From positions 86,705,539 to 86,769,538 of the forward strand of contig OY744605.1 of the NCBI GenBank assembly GCA_963556255.1: a stretch of DNA of 64,000 nt, read 5' to 3'. Below the pieces are notes generated by a model. It searched no databases and was not told the DNA's origin. It worked only from the letters and a program-made list of their open reading frames with translations. A program made the position numbers and the translations under genes. This document shows positions 1 through 10,029 of this stretch, one piece after another. This DNA comes from Allolobophora icterica (Eukaryota > Annelida > Clitellata > Crassiclitellata > Lumbricidae). Each line of letters opens with the position of its first letter. The first letter of the stretch is position 1.

Positions 1-1
1 T

Positions 2-3000
2 TTAGCAAGTCGTACTAAGCGTTATAGTGATGCCCTCAAGAATATTCTTTGGAAATTTCCTTCAGACCCTATAGAAATTCCAGGTTTCTTTGATCACTTG
101 GATGGTTTGTTTAATGTGTATGAGGTGGATGAAGATGTTAGAGCAAAATTATTGCTAGCCATTTTAAGTGAAAGAGCTAAGGCATTAACCATGCGCCTTA
201 CTGAGGCACAGCTCCATGACTACAAATTCCTGAAGGAGTTTTTGCTACGGGAGTTTAAGATAAGCCCTTCAAATCTTAGAGCCCGATTTTGGTCGTTGCA
301 CAAAGCATCGGACGAATCATTTACGATCTATTCATCCAAATTGCGTGTGGCTCTTATGTATTATTTGAAAAGTAGAAAGATAACTGATGAGTTTGATAAA
401 CTTGTAAGTTTATTGGTTGCGGATCGGCTTAAGGAGTCCTTGTCGAAGGCTTGTTTAGATTATATCTTGGCCCAAGAAAAAGAGGAGTGGTTGAGCTGTG
501 AAGACATAGCTAATGCGGCTGACATTTATGTAGCGTCGCATGATGGTGGGAATGACTTAGTATGCCGTAGTCATCCGACACCGAAGTATAACAATTGGAC
601 GAGAGGTCAACCACATGTTCAAGTCAATAACCAGACAGCTCAACCCAAGTCTCCCAAACCGGAATTAAGGGGTGAAGCCAAGATAGGTGCGAGGGTGTCT
701 CAGGAGGAGGCCAAGGTAAAGGGTCTCTGTTTCCTATGTCATCAGAAGGGTCATAGGGCAAGGGAGTGCCAGACCAAACCAAGTTCTAAAAAGGTGAGTA
801 CTTGTATATTTGGGAACCCAACTGAAGAAGTGATCGACTTAGTTGTTGAGAAGGTCAACGTGTTGCATGAGATACCTGAACAGGTAAAGCAAGGGAATTT
901 ATTGGATAATTCTAAACCAATAGGGTTGGAAACTGCTGTAAGGGTATACGAGAATAGTATTGATGGATTACACGAGAGGTCGTATATCAATGTACAGATT
1001 GAAGATCTCCCTTCTCAGACAGCATTATCTGATTCAGGAGCAGAAATTTGTTGTATTGATAAGAAATTAATTGAGTCACTAAACTTACCCGTGATTAAAC
1101 GGATTAATATAATTGGTTTTCATGGAGAAGGATGTAAGGCAGATGTAGTATACCTACAAATGAAATTAGCTAATTCAATGGAAGGAACGACAAACATTGC
1201 GCCATCTTTGTGCGTCATGTTCGCTGCAGTCCCTGAACTAAATGAACGGGTTATTCTGACACCCCATGTTGTGGACCTATTAAGGGATAGTTCGCAATAT
1301 GTAGTGATGGTAGCTGGCGTAGATCGATGTGTACAAATAAATAAAGGGGCAGAAGAAGATAACTTAGAAGTTAATATCGAGAAAAGTAACAGCAACGAAT
1401 CCTTGCCGTCAGAAGTGAATGAATATTCTCAGGAGCAACTAGTTGATGATTCAGATAATTTTCTTGATGTTGAGTCAACAGAGTTCAAGTCTGATGAGGG
1501 AGTAGCGAATAATGATACTTTATTGCGTGAGCAACAGAATTGCAACAATCTTATATCTTGCTGGCAACAAGCGAGACAGAATAAAAATAATTTCTTTATA
1601 GATAATAACCTCCTGTACCACAAAGGGGAAATTATGGGACATAAGGTTAATCAATTATGTTTACCGGAAGATAGAATCGAGGTTGTCTTGCGAGTAGCAC
1701 ACGATGCCCCATGTGCTGGGCACATGGCTTTTAAGGCAACGAGAGCCAGGATCAAATTAAACTTTTGGTTTCCAAGAATGGATGAGAGGATTCGCGAATA
1801 TTGTGCGTCTTGTCAAATTTGTCAACTAAGAACTCCAGTTAAAGTGGCAGATCGAGTCCCGATCACTCCTATTCCGAGGGCGGATGAACTCTGTTTTAAC
1901 CATCTAAATATGGATTGTATTGGCCCTATGGTAGTGACTGGAGAATCCAACAAATCGAAACCCCAGTACAATTATGCTTTGGTTCTGGTGGACAAATTTT
2001 CTCGTTGGCCGATGGCGTATCCTCTTAGATCGCTGAATGCAAAGGGAGTTTGTGAAGCTCTGTTGCAAGTTTTTACAACTTTTTCTATTCCAAGGATCAT
2101 CAGTTCTGATTGTGGTACCAACTTTACCAGTCGTTTGACGAAAGAATTCTTGCGGCGAATGGGTTGTAGTCCCAGATTTAATACCCCTGGACATCCTGAG
2201 GCAGCTGGATTGGTTGAAAGATGCAACCAAAGCTTGAAAACCATGATCTTTAAGCTTGCTCAATCTGATCCTCGTGGATGGCACCAATTGTTACCGTTTG
2301 TTCTGTGGAGCCTTAGAGAAAAACCTTCAGGCACGACTCATATTTCGCCATTCACCATGGTTTATGGAACTCTTCCTCGGGGTCCACTTAGTGTGTTGAA
2401 GGAATCGTGGGCTGGCGAACGAAAAGTACCTCTTAACTTAGGTAAATCACCCGAAGAGTATCTCCAATCACTGAAGGAAAACCTCGAATTCGCGAAAGTT
2501 TATGCAGATTACTATAGTGATATAGAAACCAAGCGGTATGCAGATTATTATAACTTGCGTAGTACTGACAGAAAATACGAAGTTGGAGATAAAGTAGCAG
2601 TATTAGCACCAGATTTTGGTAGTTCTAAATTTTATAGTCGATGGCAAGGACCTGCTACCGTAGTCAAGGTTAAATCCCCATATTCTTATATAGTAGAAAT
2701 AGAGGGAAAACAAAGACATTTACACGCAAATAAGATCAAGCGATACCATGAACGACTCGAACAAGCGATGATCAATAGCTGTTCAGTAATTGTTGATCAA
2801 GATGAAGAATTTGGTATAGTAGAGGTTGTAGATCAGGAAGAACGTGAACAAATAAGCCCGAGTAAGCGAATTGATCCTCTGATTATAGCGCATCTTTCGC
2901 AAGAGGAACAGAAGCAACTTTTTGAAGTTTTGGATCGGCACACGGCAGTATTTGTGGATAAACCTGGGTATTGTCCAGTATTAGAACATGAAATTAAGAT

Positions 3001-4282
3001 AACTCATGATTTCACTCCTAAGCGTTTAAGGGCATATAAAGTACCTGAGCTACTTAAACCTGAAGTACAACGCCAGATAGAAGAAATGTTGGCATTAGAC
3101 ATCATTCGACCATCGAAAAGTGAAATGGCCAGTCCGGTAGTTTGCGTTTTAAAGGGACCCAAAGGTCAAAATGGCGTTCGATTGGCAATTGATTATCGCC
3201 ATGTTAACAAATATTCTCTAGGTGATTGTTACCCGACCCCAGACATTGCTGACGTCTTACAAAAGGTGGGACGGGCAAAGTTTATTAGTGTTTTCGACGC
3301 GAAATCGGGGTATTGGCAAATTCCAGTTCGGAAAGAACATCGATGGCTTACGGCATTCGTATGTGATGCAGGACTTTTTGAGTTCACAAGAATGCCGTTT
3401 GGACTCAAGTCCGCTAGCAATACCTTTATTCGTGCTATGACCCAAGTTTTACATCCAGTGCGAAGTTTTACCGAACCATTCGTCGATGATATGGCAGTGG
3501 TTTCAATGAATTGGAATGACCATTTAGAACATCTAGAGAAATTCTTGCAAACTATTGAGGAAGCAGGACTCACTTTGAATTTAAGAAAATGTAATTTTGC
3601 ACAAAACAAAATAAAGTTTGTTGGCCATATAGTAGGGTCAGGTTGTATTGAACCTGATCCAGGTAAGATCGCTACGATCAATGATATCCATCCTCCAACA
3701 ACAAAGAAAGAAGTTAGAAAGGTTATGGGTTTTTTCAGTTATTTTCGAAATTTTATACCTGCTTTAGCTGAAAAAGCACGGATAATAACTGATTTGACAC
3801 GAGATAACATACCTACGAAGGTGCCTTGGGAGCAAAAGCATCAAGAAGCACTAGATAAGTTAAAGGATGATCTCAGTAAAGCTACACAGTTGCATACCAT
3901 TGATTTCACTAAGGAATTTGGTTTAAGTGTTGACGCAAGTGCCACCGCGGTCGGGTGTTGCTTGTTTCAGTGGACCGAAGAAGGTCAAGAAAAACCAATT
4001 GCTTTTGCTAGTCTTAAACTTACAGATACACAGATGCATTGGTCTACAATTGAGAGAGAGGCTTTCGCAGTAATTTGGGCACTTAAACGATTCAAGTCAT
4101 GGATATTCTTATCAAAGATAATCATTTATTCAGATCATAATCCTTTGTCTTATCTCACAGATGCAAGCCCTAAGAGTGCGAAACTGACTCGTTGGGCGTT
4201 AGCATTGCAAGAGTTTAACGTGGACTTTCGATATCGTCCTGGACGTCAGAACACGGTGGCTGATTTCCTCTCTCGGTTGTGA
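2..4282 (+). CDS. gag-pol polyprotein, integrase before reverse transcriptase (5' partial)
   Basis: The frame is open from the window edge; the first ATG-like position near 98 is actually TTG, so the true start is upstream. Counting residues from base 98: gag-like region 1-200; one CCHC zinc knuckle (CX2CX4HX4C) at about 211-224; aspartic protease with DSGAE at about 312; integrase zinc finger with His at about 534 and 541 and Cys at about 569-575; catalytic D606, D671 and E707, giving the exact D-X35-E spacing; a GPY/F-like segment near 850-890; reverse transcriptase with the FVDD box near 1128; RNase H with its first Asp near 1278, ending in the usual DFLSRL-type C-terminus. All catalytic residues I can identify are present and there is no internal stop or frameshift. 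The protein would assemble the particle, copy the RNA and integrate the cDNA. Confidence 0.94.
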   Translation, partial: LASRTKRYSDALKNILWKFPSDPIEIPGFFDHLDGLFNVYEVDEDVRAKLLLAILSERAKALTMRLTEAQLHDYKFLKEFLLREFKISPSNLRARFWSLHKASDESFTIYSSKLRVALMYYLKSRKITDEFDKLVSLLVADRLKESLSKACLDYILAQEKEEWLSCEDIANAADIYVASHDGGNDLVCRSHPTPKYNNWTRGQPHVQVNNQTAQPKSPKPELRGEAKIGARVSQEEAKVKGLCFLCHQKGHRARECQTKPSSKKVSTCIFGNPTEEVIDLVVEKVNVLHEIPEQVKQGNLLDNSKPIGLETAVRVYENSIDGLHERSYINVQIEDLPSQTALSDSGAEICCIDKKLIESLNLPVIKRINIIGFHGEGCKADVVYLQMKLANSMEGTTNIAPSLCVMFAAVPELNERVILTPHVVDLLRDSSQYVVMVAGVDRCVQINKGAEEDNLEVNIEKSNSNESLPSEVNEYSQEQLVDDSDNFLDVESTEFKSDEGVANNDTLLREQQNCNNLISCWQQARQNKNNFFIDNNLLYHKGEIMGHKVNQLCLPEDRIEVVLRVAHDAPCAGHMAFKATRARIKLNFWFPRMDERIREYCASCQICQLRTPVKVADRVPITPIPRADELCFNHLNMDCIGPMVVTGESNKSKPQYNYALVLVDKFSRWPMAYPLRSLNAKGVCEALLQVFTTFSIPRIISSDCGTNFTSRLTKEFLRRMGCSPRFNTPGHPEAAGLVERCNQSLKTMIFKLAQSDPRGWHQLLPFVLWSLREKPSGTTHISPFTMVYGTLPRGPLSVLKESWAGERKVPLNLGKSPEEYLQSLKENLEFAKVYADYYSDIETKRYADYYNLRSTDRKYEVGDKVAVLAPDFGSSKFYSRWQGPATVVKVKSPYSYIVEIEGKQRHLHANKIKRYHERLEQAMINSCSVIVDQDEEFGIVEVVDQEEREQISPSKRIDPLIIAHLSQEEQKQLFEVLDRHTAVFVDKPGYCPVLEHEIKITHDFTPKRLRAYKVPELLKPEVQRQIEEMLALDIIRPSKSEMASPVVCVLKGPKGQNGVRLAIDYRHVNKYSLGDCYPTPDIADVLQKVGRAKFISVFDAKSGYWQIPVRKEHRWLTAFVCDAGLFEFTRMPFGLKSASNTFIRAMTQVLHPVRSFTEPFVDDMAVVSMNWNDHLEHLEKFLQTIEEAGLTLNLRKCNFAQNKIKFVGHIVGSGCIEPDPGKIATINDIHPPTTKKEVRKVMGFFSYFRNFIPALAEKARIITDLTRDNIPTKVPWEQKHQEALDKLKDDLSKATQLHTIDFTKEFGLSVDASATAVGCCLFQWTEEGQEKPIAFASLKLTDTQMHWSTIEREAFAVIWALKRFKSWIFLSKIIIYSDHNPLSYLTDASPKSAKLTRWALALQEFNVDFRYRPGRQNTVADFLSRL

Positions 4283-4638
4283 CTCGGATGGTGAAGGGGG
4301 GAAATGGCCCGACACACGGGGATCGAGCCCGCAGGTTGTGTGGATAGGTTGACTGACTGATGTGTTTTGTTTTGGTTGTATATGCTGTATCGAGATGGGG
4401 TCTGGGGGCCCGGCTTGATCGTGATGACCCGTTCGGGATGGTGCTGAAGACGTGTCATCATCTGAGGGCGGAGGGAATGTCGTGGTCTACGCGGGTGCAT
4501 GCATCAAGGGAAGAAAACCGACGCGTCAACAAGCTTGTTTACAACGCACGGAAATTTCTGCAGCAAGCTGTCAACATTAATTCGGTGCATGCAACAAGGA
4601 TATACGTGTTCAGTAGGACTTTCCAGGGAAAAGTACAG

Positions 4639-4681
4639 TGACGTCACAGAACGTTCTGGAATCCGGGAGAACTCTATATAA
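4639..4681 (+). promoter_or_regulatory. LTR promoter: CRE, perfect heat-shock element, TATA box
   Basis: TGACGTCA (full CRE palindrome) at 4639-4646 is followed by three alternating heat-shock pentamers, nGAAn nTTCn nGAAn, at 4648-4662, and by TATATAA at 4675-4681. The heat-shock trimer ends 12 bp before the TATA box. Known biology: CREB/ATF binds the first and HSF binds the second. That they drive this LTR is inference. Confidence 0.72.
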
Positions 4682-4844
4682 GATAGACCTGATGTACATT
4701 GGGGGCCTTTTGACGAAGATTTGTAAACGTTGAAACATTGATCGTATAACGTTCAATCGAGACCAGCCAACCTGTGTGCTGTCTACGATTGTGATATTTG
4801 ATAGACGAGTTGACTTACTCTACACTTAATCGACTTTATTTTTA

Positions 4845-4850
4845 AATAAA
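4845..4850 (+). terminator. AATAAA polyadenylation signal in LTR
   Basis: Canonical hexamer 164 bp downstream of the TATA box, in the expected place for the R/U5 end of the element transcript. Confidence 0.6.
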
Positions 4851-5130
4851 GATCTTTTAATAGTTCCTTCGTTGGTTCGTCGTTGCGATCGAAGGAGTCG
4901 ACCGCGACACACGTCTTGGTCAGAAAATTCTGAGAGAATTGGTTTTTATAAAATACAAAAGGCATTTGGAATAATAGTTTGCATGAAGGACTTTTGAATA
5001 CAAATTCGGAATTCTCTGCAGTTTGCATTTAAAGTTAATTTGCTTGAATAAAATAAAACTCATGTTTTCATTAAAATAGCGAATATTCCGACTTGACAAT
5101 TTTTAGAAGTCTTGACCTGATTGCGATTTT

Positions 5131-5232
5131 TTGGGTCTTGGTCTTGGTCTTGAGCTTCACGGTCTTGGTCTTGAGGTTCAAGGTCTTGGTCTTGAGGTTC
5201 AAGGTCTTGGTCTTGGTCTTGAGGTTTAAGGT
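5131..5232. repeat. GGTCTTGGTCTTGAGGTTCA-type minisatellite
   Basis: About five imperfect copies of an 18-24 bp unit built from GGTCTTG and AGGTTCAA. The reverse strand would read Gln-Asp repeats, but there is no sign of a gene. Confidence 0.8.
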
Positions 5233-5284
5233 CTCGACAACAAGACTGCAAATTACTTGAATTTCTTGAAAAATTGGACGGCTG

Positions 5285-5359
5285 AAACGCTATGGGTTCC
5301 GTGAGCAAATGAGTGCTTTGTGTAGGGTTCCGTCACTATAAAAAGGTTGAAAACCACTG
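5285..5359. mobile_element. hAT-type MITE end fragment
   Basis: The terminal sequence GGTTGAAAACCACTG at 5345-5359 and about 60 bp inside it match the right end of the element at 13665-14341 (shared stretch around the words GTTCCGT and GCAAATGAG). I could not find a matching left end. Confidence 0.6.
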
Positions 5360-5398
5360 CAGTAGAGATTCATTCATCCACACATGGGGTTACATATA

Positions 5399-5565
<167 letters not shown>

Positions 5566-5756
5566 CTTTTCTTTATTTAAACGCCTGCTAACCGCACTGC
5601 GCTGTACAGTGAACATACATATAGTAGAAACGGCAGCCACGCCCTGCCTTACATACATGTATATAGTAGAAGCACATAATAACAGTTTTACAGGAGTCGA
5701 ATATAACTGTATTTAAGCGGCAGCCACACGGCGCCAATCATGGCCTACATACATAT

Positions 5757-5995
5757 ACGTGGCGTGGTGGCTCAGTGGTAAGTTCGGCGCCTTGTGACTG
5801 GAGGGTTGCAGGTTCGAATCCCACTCTAGCCGTTGCGTACGGACCTTGGGCAAGTCCTTCACTCGCAATTGCTCGTGGCGCTTCGGCGTGAAAATTCCGG
5901 CACAGTATCAAATGCTGTAGTCGGGAGCGCCTCTGAGTAGTAGTTGACTTCGAGAGGCGCTATAGAAATATCCGGAATAAATAAATAAATATACA
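5757..5995 (+). mobile_element. tRNA-derived SINE with intact Pol III boxes
   Basis: The head carries a consensus box A (TGGCTCAGTGG, 5768-5778) and box B (GGTTCGAATCC, 5811-5821) at normal tRNA spacing. The body contains a GACCTTGGGCAAGTCCTTCA-like word reminiscent of the core of MIR/CORE-SINEs. It ends in GGCGCTATAGAAAT, a LINE-type tail word seen elsewhere in this window, and an (AATA)n tail. The head folds poorly as a tRNA, so this is not a tRNA gene. Confidence 0.82.
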
Positions 5996-6312
5996 GTATC
6001 AACCTAGGTGTAGACACGGTCATAACTAGAGGCCTAGGCTAAAACACGGTCATAGCTAGGTCTATAAGTGGTGATACATAGGCCTAGGCCTATTATATGG
6101 CCATATAGGTCTATAAGCCAGGACCACTGGTCATATATATCTTCATAGGTCAAAAGTCATGACCTTGCTTCTGCGCTTCAACTCTTCACCCAAAGCCGGA
6201 AATTATTTCGGAGTGTCGCCTCTTATCGACCATTGAGCGGATTTAATCGGTCTACTATACACACACCTCAGTCGCCCTTCACCTCAACCTGTTCCTCTTT
6301 TCAAAGACCCAA

Positions 6313-6375
6313 TAATTGTAATTAGTAACTTCTATAGCACCTGTGGCTAATGCACCGATGGCGCACAAGGACTTT
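6313..6375 (-). repeat. reverse-oriented SINE/LINE tail fragment
   Basis: The stretch ATTAGTAACTTCTATAGC with a following GCTAATGCACC word recurs near 8662, 9640, 14672 and 28742. Read in reverse it gives the GCGCTATAGAAGTTA-type 3' tail. The rest of 5996-6478 shows no gene, only scattered AGGCCTA words. Confidence 0.5.
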
Positions 6376-6435
6376 GAAAGAGCTGTCTTAGGTTGAGAAT
6401 GACATGACATAATTAAGCTACTCAACAGAACAAAC

Positions 6436-6466
<31 letters not shown>

Positions 6467-6472
6467 GACAGA

Positions 6473-6478
<6 letters not shown>

Positions 6479-6566
<88 letters not shown>
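6479..6566. repeat. (GA)n microsatellite
   Basis: An 88-bp almost pure GA run preceded by GACA units. Purine-only on this strand, so capable of triplex (H-DNA) structure. Confidence 0.97.
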
Positions 6567-7480
6567 GCATATCTCCACAGTTACTGTAGACCTAATCATC
6601 GCTCGGTCTAATCCAACCCATTGACTTTTATAGCGCTGCTATATATTTAATTTCTTCCTGAAACTTTAGATAGGTTCCTTCTAGCACTCTCACACCTTTT
6701 ATCTTATGCTGTGGCTTTCTGGAGATAGGTGTCTACTGTCTACAGGCGATCTTAGGACGTCTCTGGCATCACCGTGCATTGTCCCATATACAATGTAGAG
6801 TAGCCATAGGTTCCGACTTTGCGAGGCCCGTGAGTGCCCAGCACCACCAGAAATAGGCCGCCATGCGAGGCCCACATATGCCTGGGCACCACCAGAAATC
6901 AGTCAGCAATTTGCTGGTTTTATGCATTCAGATGGGCACTGTCATCAGATTTCTTCTGGTTTTGCCAGTGACTATATTCACTGTTTTTCATCGTCAGCTG
7001 AAGAATTATCTAAGGTCGACCTTGTCTCAAAAAACGATTGACACAATTCTCTATACTATACTTTCACAGGGAAGAAACTGCTAGCTTATCGCTTGAAAAA
7101 ATCTGCAACGATTTCATCTCCTGCAACAGCCAACGCAAAAATTTGCAATGTTTCAAAATACCAGAGTCTGAGAGAGAAGCCAGTTAGTTGTGAACTGTTG
7201 TAACATATAAAGACATTTTAATTATAAAACAGGAGAATTAAGAATTGACACTGGACGACAGAAGCCACGGTAGGCTATTTGTAATTTGACATTATAATTA
7301 TAAAAGAAATGGAATTGATACCGGAGAACCATGGTATTTTGTAGCAGTGCAATGTTCCATTGAAATTTTGGAAAGAAGCTATTTCAATAATAATTTAAAT
7401 TAGTTTAAAATCATATCTTTTTGAACGTGTTCTGTTTTTCTCAGTACTCTCTAGTCCTATCTATGTAGTCGTAAATAATA
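6567..7480. other. no gene recognised
   Basis: AT-rich single-copy-looking DNA with short unsupported reading frames. I see no splice-bounded exon, RNA gene or clear transposon. Confidence 0.5.
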
Positions 7481-7482
7481 GA

Positions 7483-7635
7483 TAAGTAATAACAGATCGG
7501 ACTAATTATAGATCTAACTAATAATAGATATGAATAATAATAGACCAGACTTAAAATAGATCTAACTAATCATAGATCTAATAATAAATCTGACTAATAA
7601 TAGATCTAACAATTTTACTAATAATAGATCCAACA
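7483..7635. repeat. AATAATAGATCTAACT-type minisatellite
   Basis: About eight imperfect copies of a 14-18 bp AT-rich unit containing the palindrome AGATCT. Confidence 0.75.
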
Positions 7636-7869
7636 TTCTTCGCATAACTATTAAAAAATGGCAAATATCAATAAGCCATTATAAATATAAACTTATAAGA
7701 TTTTAAGAGAAAAATCTAGATCATAACTTGACTTCTAAGAATGCATCACAAGTTCAAACTAATTCATTAATGGCAAGAATTGCCAAGAATACTTGAATCA
7801 TGTTGAGTTCCTTTGACTGGAGGTTATAAGCAGGAGTCAGAAGCAGGCACATTAGAAATGCTTTCTGTT

Positions 7870-8055
7870 ATCGTAGCCAATTGATTAGAGTGTTGACCTT
7901 GTAACGCGGAGAGTATGGGTTCGATCCTCCTCCCCTGAAACAGTTACTGAGTAGGGACGTTGAGCAATAAGTCCTTCACTCACAATTACTCAGCCCCATT
8001 GATTGATGTTCATCATTAGATAGTGGCACTTAGTAAATACATAATCATTAAATAA
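7870..8055 (+). mobile_element. tRNA-derived SINE (second subfamily, degraded)
   Basis: A tRNA-like head with box B (GGGTTCGATCC) is followed by a body word GTCCTTCACTCACAATTACTCAG. The same head and body occur at 57145-57360, so these are copies of one family. Box A is mutated. Confidence 0.65.
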
Positions 8056-8444
8056 ATTGGCATCTGTCATTTGACAGAGTAAACATTTTTTTAAAATATG
8101 AAACAAATTCTCCATTCAGTCAAATTTATTTACACATTTCCATCTTAAAAATTGCAATAGTAGCTGCTAACGTGAAAAGGTTCGCTACTCTACACAGTTC
8201 CGATTCGGTTAGATATATTAATAATATTAGTAAATAAAAGTAACAATTCATTTGGATCATTTCTCATCGCAACGCTTCCACTGCGACTGACGGCGAGTCC
8301 TATGTACAAGTGACGTTTCACTTCTATTCTATGTACAAAGTCTACGCTTAATAACAACAACGGAGGGAAGTCGGTTGCAGCCAAATGCAACAGTCAGGCA
8401 GTTGTCAAGTGCTCTAGAGAGGAGGAGGAGGAGGATCTGATGAC

Positions 8445-8545
8445 AAGACGCAGACAGACAGACAGACAGAGGAAGAGACAGAGGAAGAGATAGACAGACA
8501 GAGGAAGAGACAGACAGACAGAGGAAGAGACAGACAGACAGATTC
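8445..8545. repeat. (GACAGACAGAGGAAGA)n minisatellite
   Basis: Five to six units of 16-24 bp made from GACA and GGAAGA. Flanking DNA at 8056-8444 and 8546-9060 shows no gene. Confidence 0.85.
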
Positions 8546-9063
8546 CTTTTCAAACAATGTCCATCAGATGTTAGACAACGACGCAGCAGTTGGATTGGTC
8601 GCCGCTTTTGTCTTTCTTCATCTGACCTACAAACACACCAACAATGCTTCATTACTTTATTAATTAACTAGTAACTTCGATAGCGACGGTGCCTAATGCA
8701 CAAAGTACGATTACTAGCGCTGTCAGTTTTATCCAAGTTAAAAATGTCCCCTTGGAATTAAAATTCACCATATCATTATTATTATTTCTACGACTGAATT
8801 ATAATCTTATTATAATTCATCCTGTTAAATACAGATCTTTGTGATGCCAAACTCTTAAAAAAAGTGGTTGATCTGTTGGATCCAATATCTGTCCAGTTTT
8901 CTTTAGAACTATTGAATTCACAATAAACAATCTATTGGGTAGAAATGTTCGGCTCCTGGTCTTTCTCAGTGGCTGGCCTCAAGGTTTGAAATTCGCTGCA
9001 CAATTCAGTTCATTTTGTCAATTCTTTTATGTCACTTAGGTCCTACACTCATGACCTGTCATG

Positions 9064-9200
9064 ATTGCCAATTGGTCAGAGCACTCACTTTGTAACGTGG
9101 AGTGTAAGCTTCGAACTTCTTCCCTAAATACCGTAGTCTGTGGAAGGACCTCTGAGTGACCATCAACTGAAAGTCTTGGACAATTTGATAATGGCGACAT
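9064..9200 (+). mobile_element. degraded tRNA-derived SINE
   Basis: The head GCCAATTGGTCAGAGCACTC resembles the 7870 and 57145 copies, but box B is broken (AGCTTCGAACT). Transcription from it is unlikely. Confidence 0.5.
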
Positions 9201-10029
9201 AGAAATCATCGGATTAGGATAAAAACAGTCTCTAGAGGTCACTCATCCCAAGAATTCTCAAGCCAGGCTATGCAGGATAAGCAACCCAAAAACTGAGACA
9301 AGATTTTACCATCCAATCATGTAATATTTCCCCATTATATGGTGACCTTTTCACAGCATTACAACAAGACTCCATTGTCTGTAATTTCTCATTTAAATGC
9401 AAAGCACTAGTGGTACCATACAATGTAACGTGGACGTAACTCACTCTGGCTGTTTGGTTCGGGCAAAGTCTCTCGAGCGACCATGTGCATGACAGTCGTC
9501 TTCCCAGTAGGTAATTGTAATCCTACATCAATCAAAAATCGTTAATTCAATCTCTGTTTCAAACTAACTGACAACATTTCTGTGGCACCTGCAGAGAATA
9601 TCCAGAGAAGTTGAGAGAAAACCAGTCATTGACAGATCTGTGATTGTAATTAGCACTTTCAAACGCACAAAGCATCAACCAATGGCACGCAGAATTATTT
9701 AACTTAAACTGCAAACACTTATTAAATCTGAAACTGATGCCAAACTAATTTTGCTCTCATGGCGTGCCCTTGTAGCGGCACGGTCACGTTACGGCGCTCT
9801 AGAAATTGTCCGTGTTATTATTATTGTTATTATTATGTGAAGAATACAACAAATAAAGAGGTCTTGGCAAGTGATGTTCAGATGACGGCAAGCAGAAAGA
9901 GTGAAGCAAATGCTTGAGTAAAAACCTCATCCACTAACATAAAGGATGCCAACAGCTTGCATATAGAAATGAAATGAAGAATGAAGATGACAGTCATTCT
10001 CAGCTGTCCTCAGAAAAACTGCTTAATAT
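9201..10029. other. no gene recognised
   Basis: Non-coding DNA with one reverse SINE-tail fragment near 9640-9700 (ATTAGCACTTTCAAACGCAC) and a short AT-rich tract near 9815. Nothing else is supported. Confidence 0.5.

Larger units (their letters stand above)
1..4911 (+). mobile_element. Gmr1-like Ty3/gypsy LTR retrotransposon, 5' end outside window
   Basis: The element holds one long gag-pol frame (open from base 2 to 4282), a purine-rich tract at about 4291-4304 (polypurine primer) and a 3' LTR candidate from about 4305 to 4911. The 5' LTR, primer-binding site and start of gag lie left of the window. The pol domain order is protease, integrase, reverse transcriptase, RNase H. This is the reverse of normal Ty3/gypsy order and marks the Gmr1 group described from deuterostomes. 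The uninterrupted frame suggests a young copy. The right LTR edge is inferred from a CA ending and cannot be checked without the left LTR. Confidence 0.92.
4305..4911 (+). repeat. 3' LTR of the Gmr1-like element (boundaries inferred)
   Basis: The LTR starts at TG directly after the purine tract and probably ends at the CA near 4911, giving about 607 bp. It contains a promoter block (CRE, heat-shock element, TATA box, 4639-4681) and an AATAAA about 165 bp further on. That order fits U3, R and U5. There is no significant coding content. The ends need the missing 5' LTR for confirmation. Confidence 0.7.

Noticed and set aside
2640..2760. Chromodomain in the Gmr1-like integrase
   Set aside because: The segment fits a GPY/F-type module; the aromatic-cage pattern of a chromodomain is not seen.
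5761..5830. tRNA gene (also near 57150 and 7880)
   Set aside because: Box A and B are good, but the acceptor and anticodon stems do not pair properly and each is followed by a SINE body.
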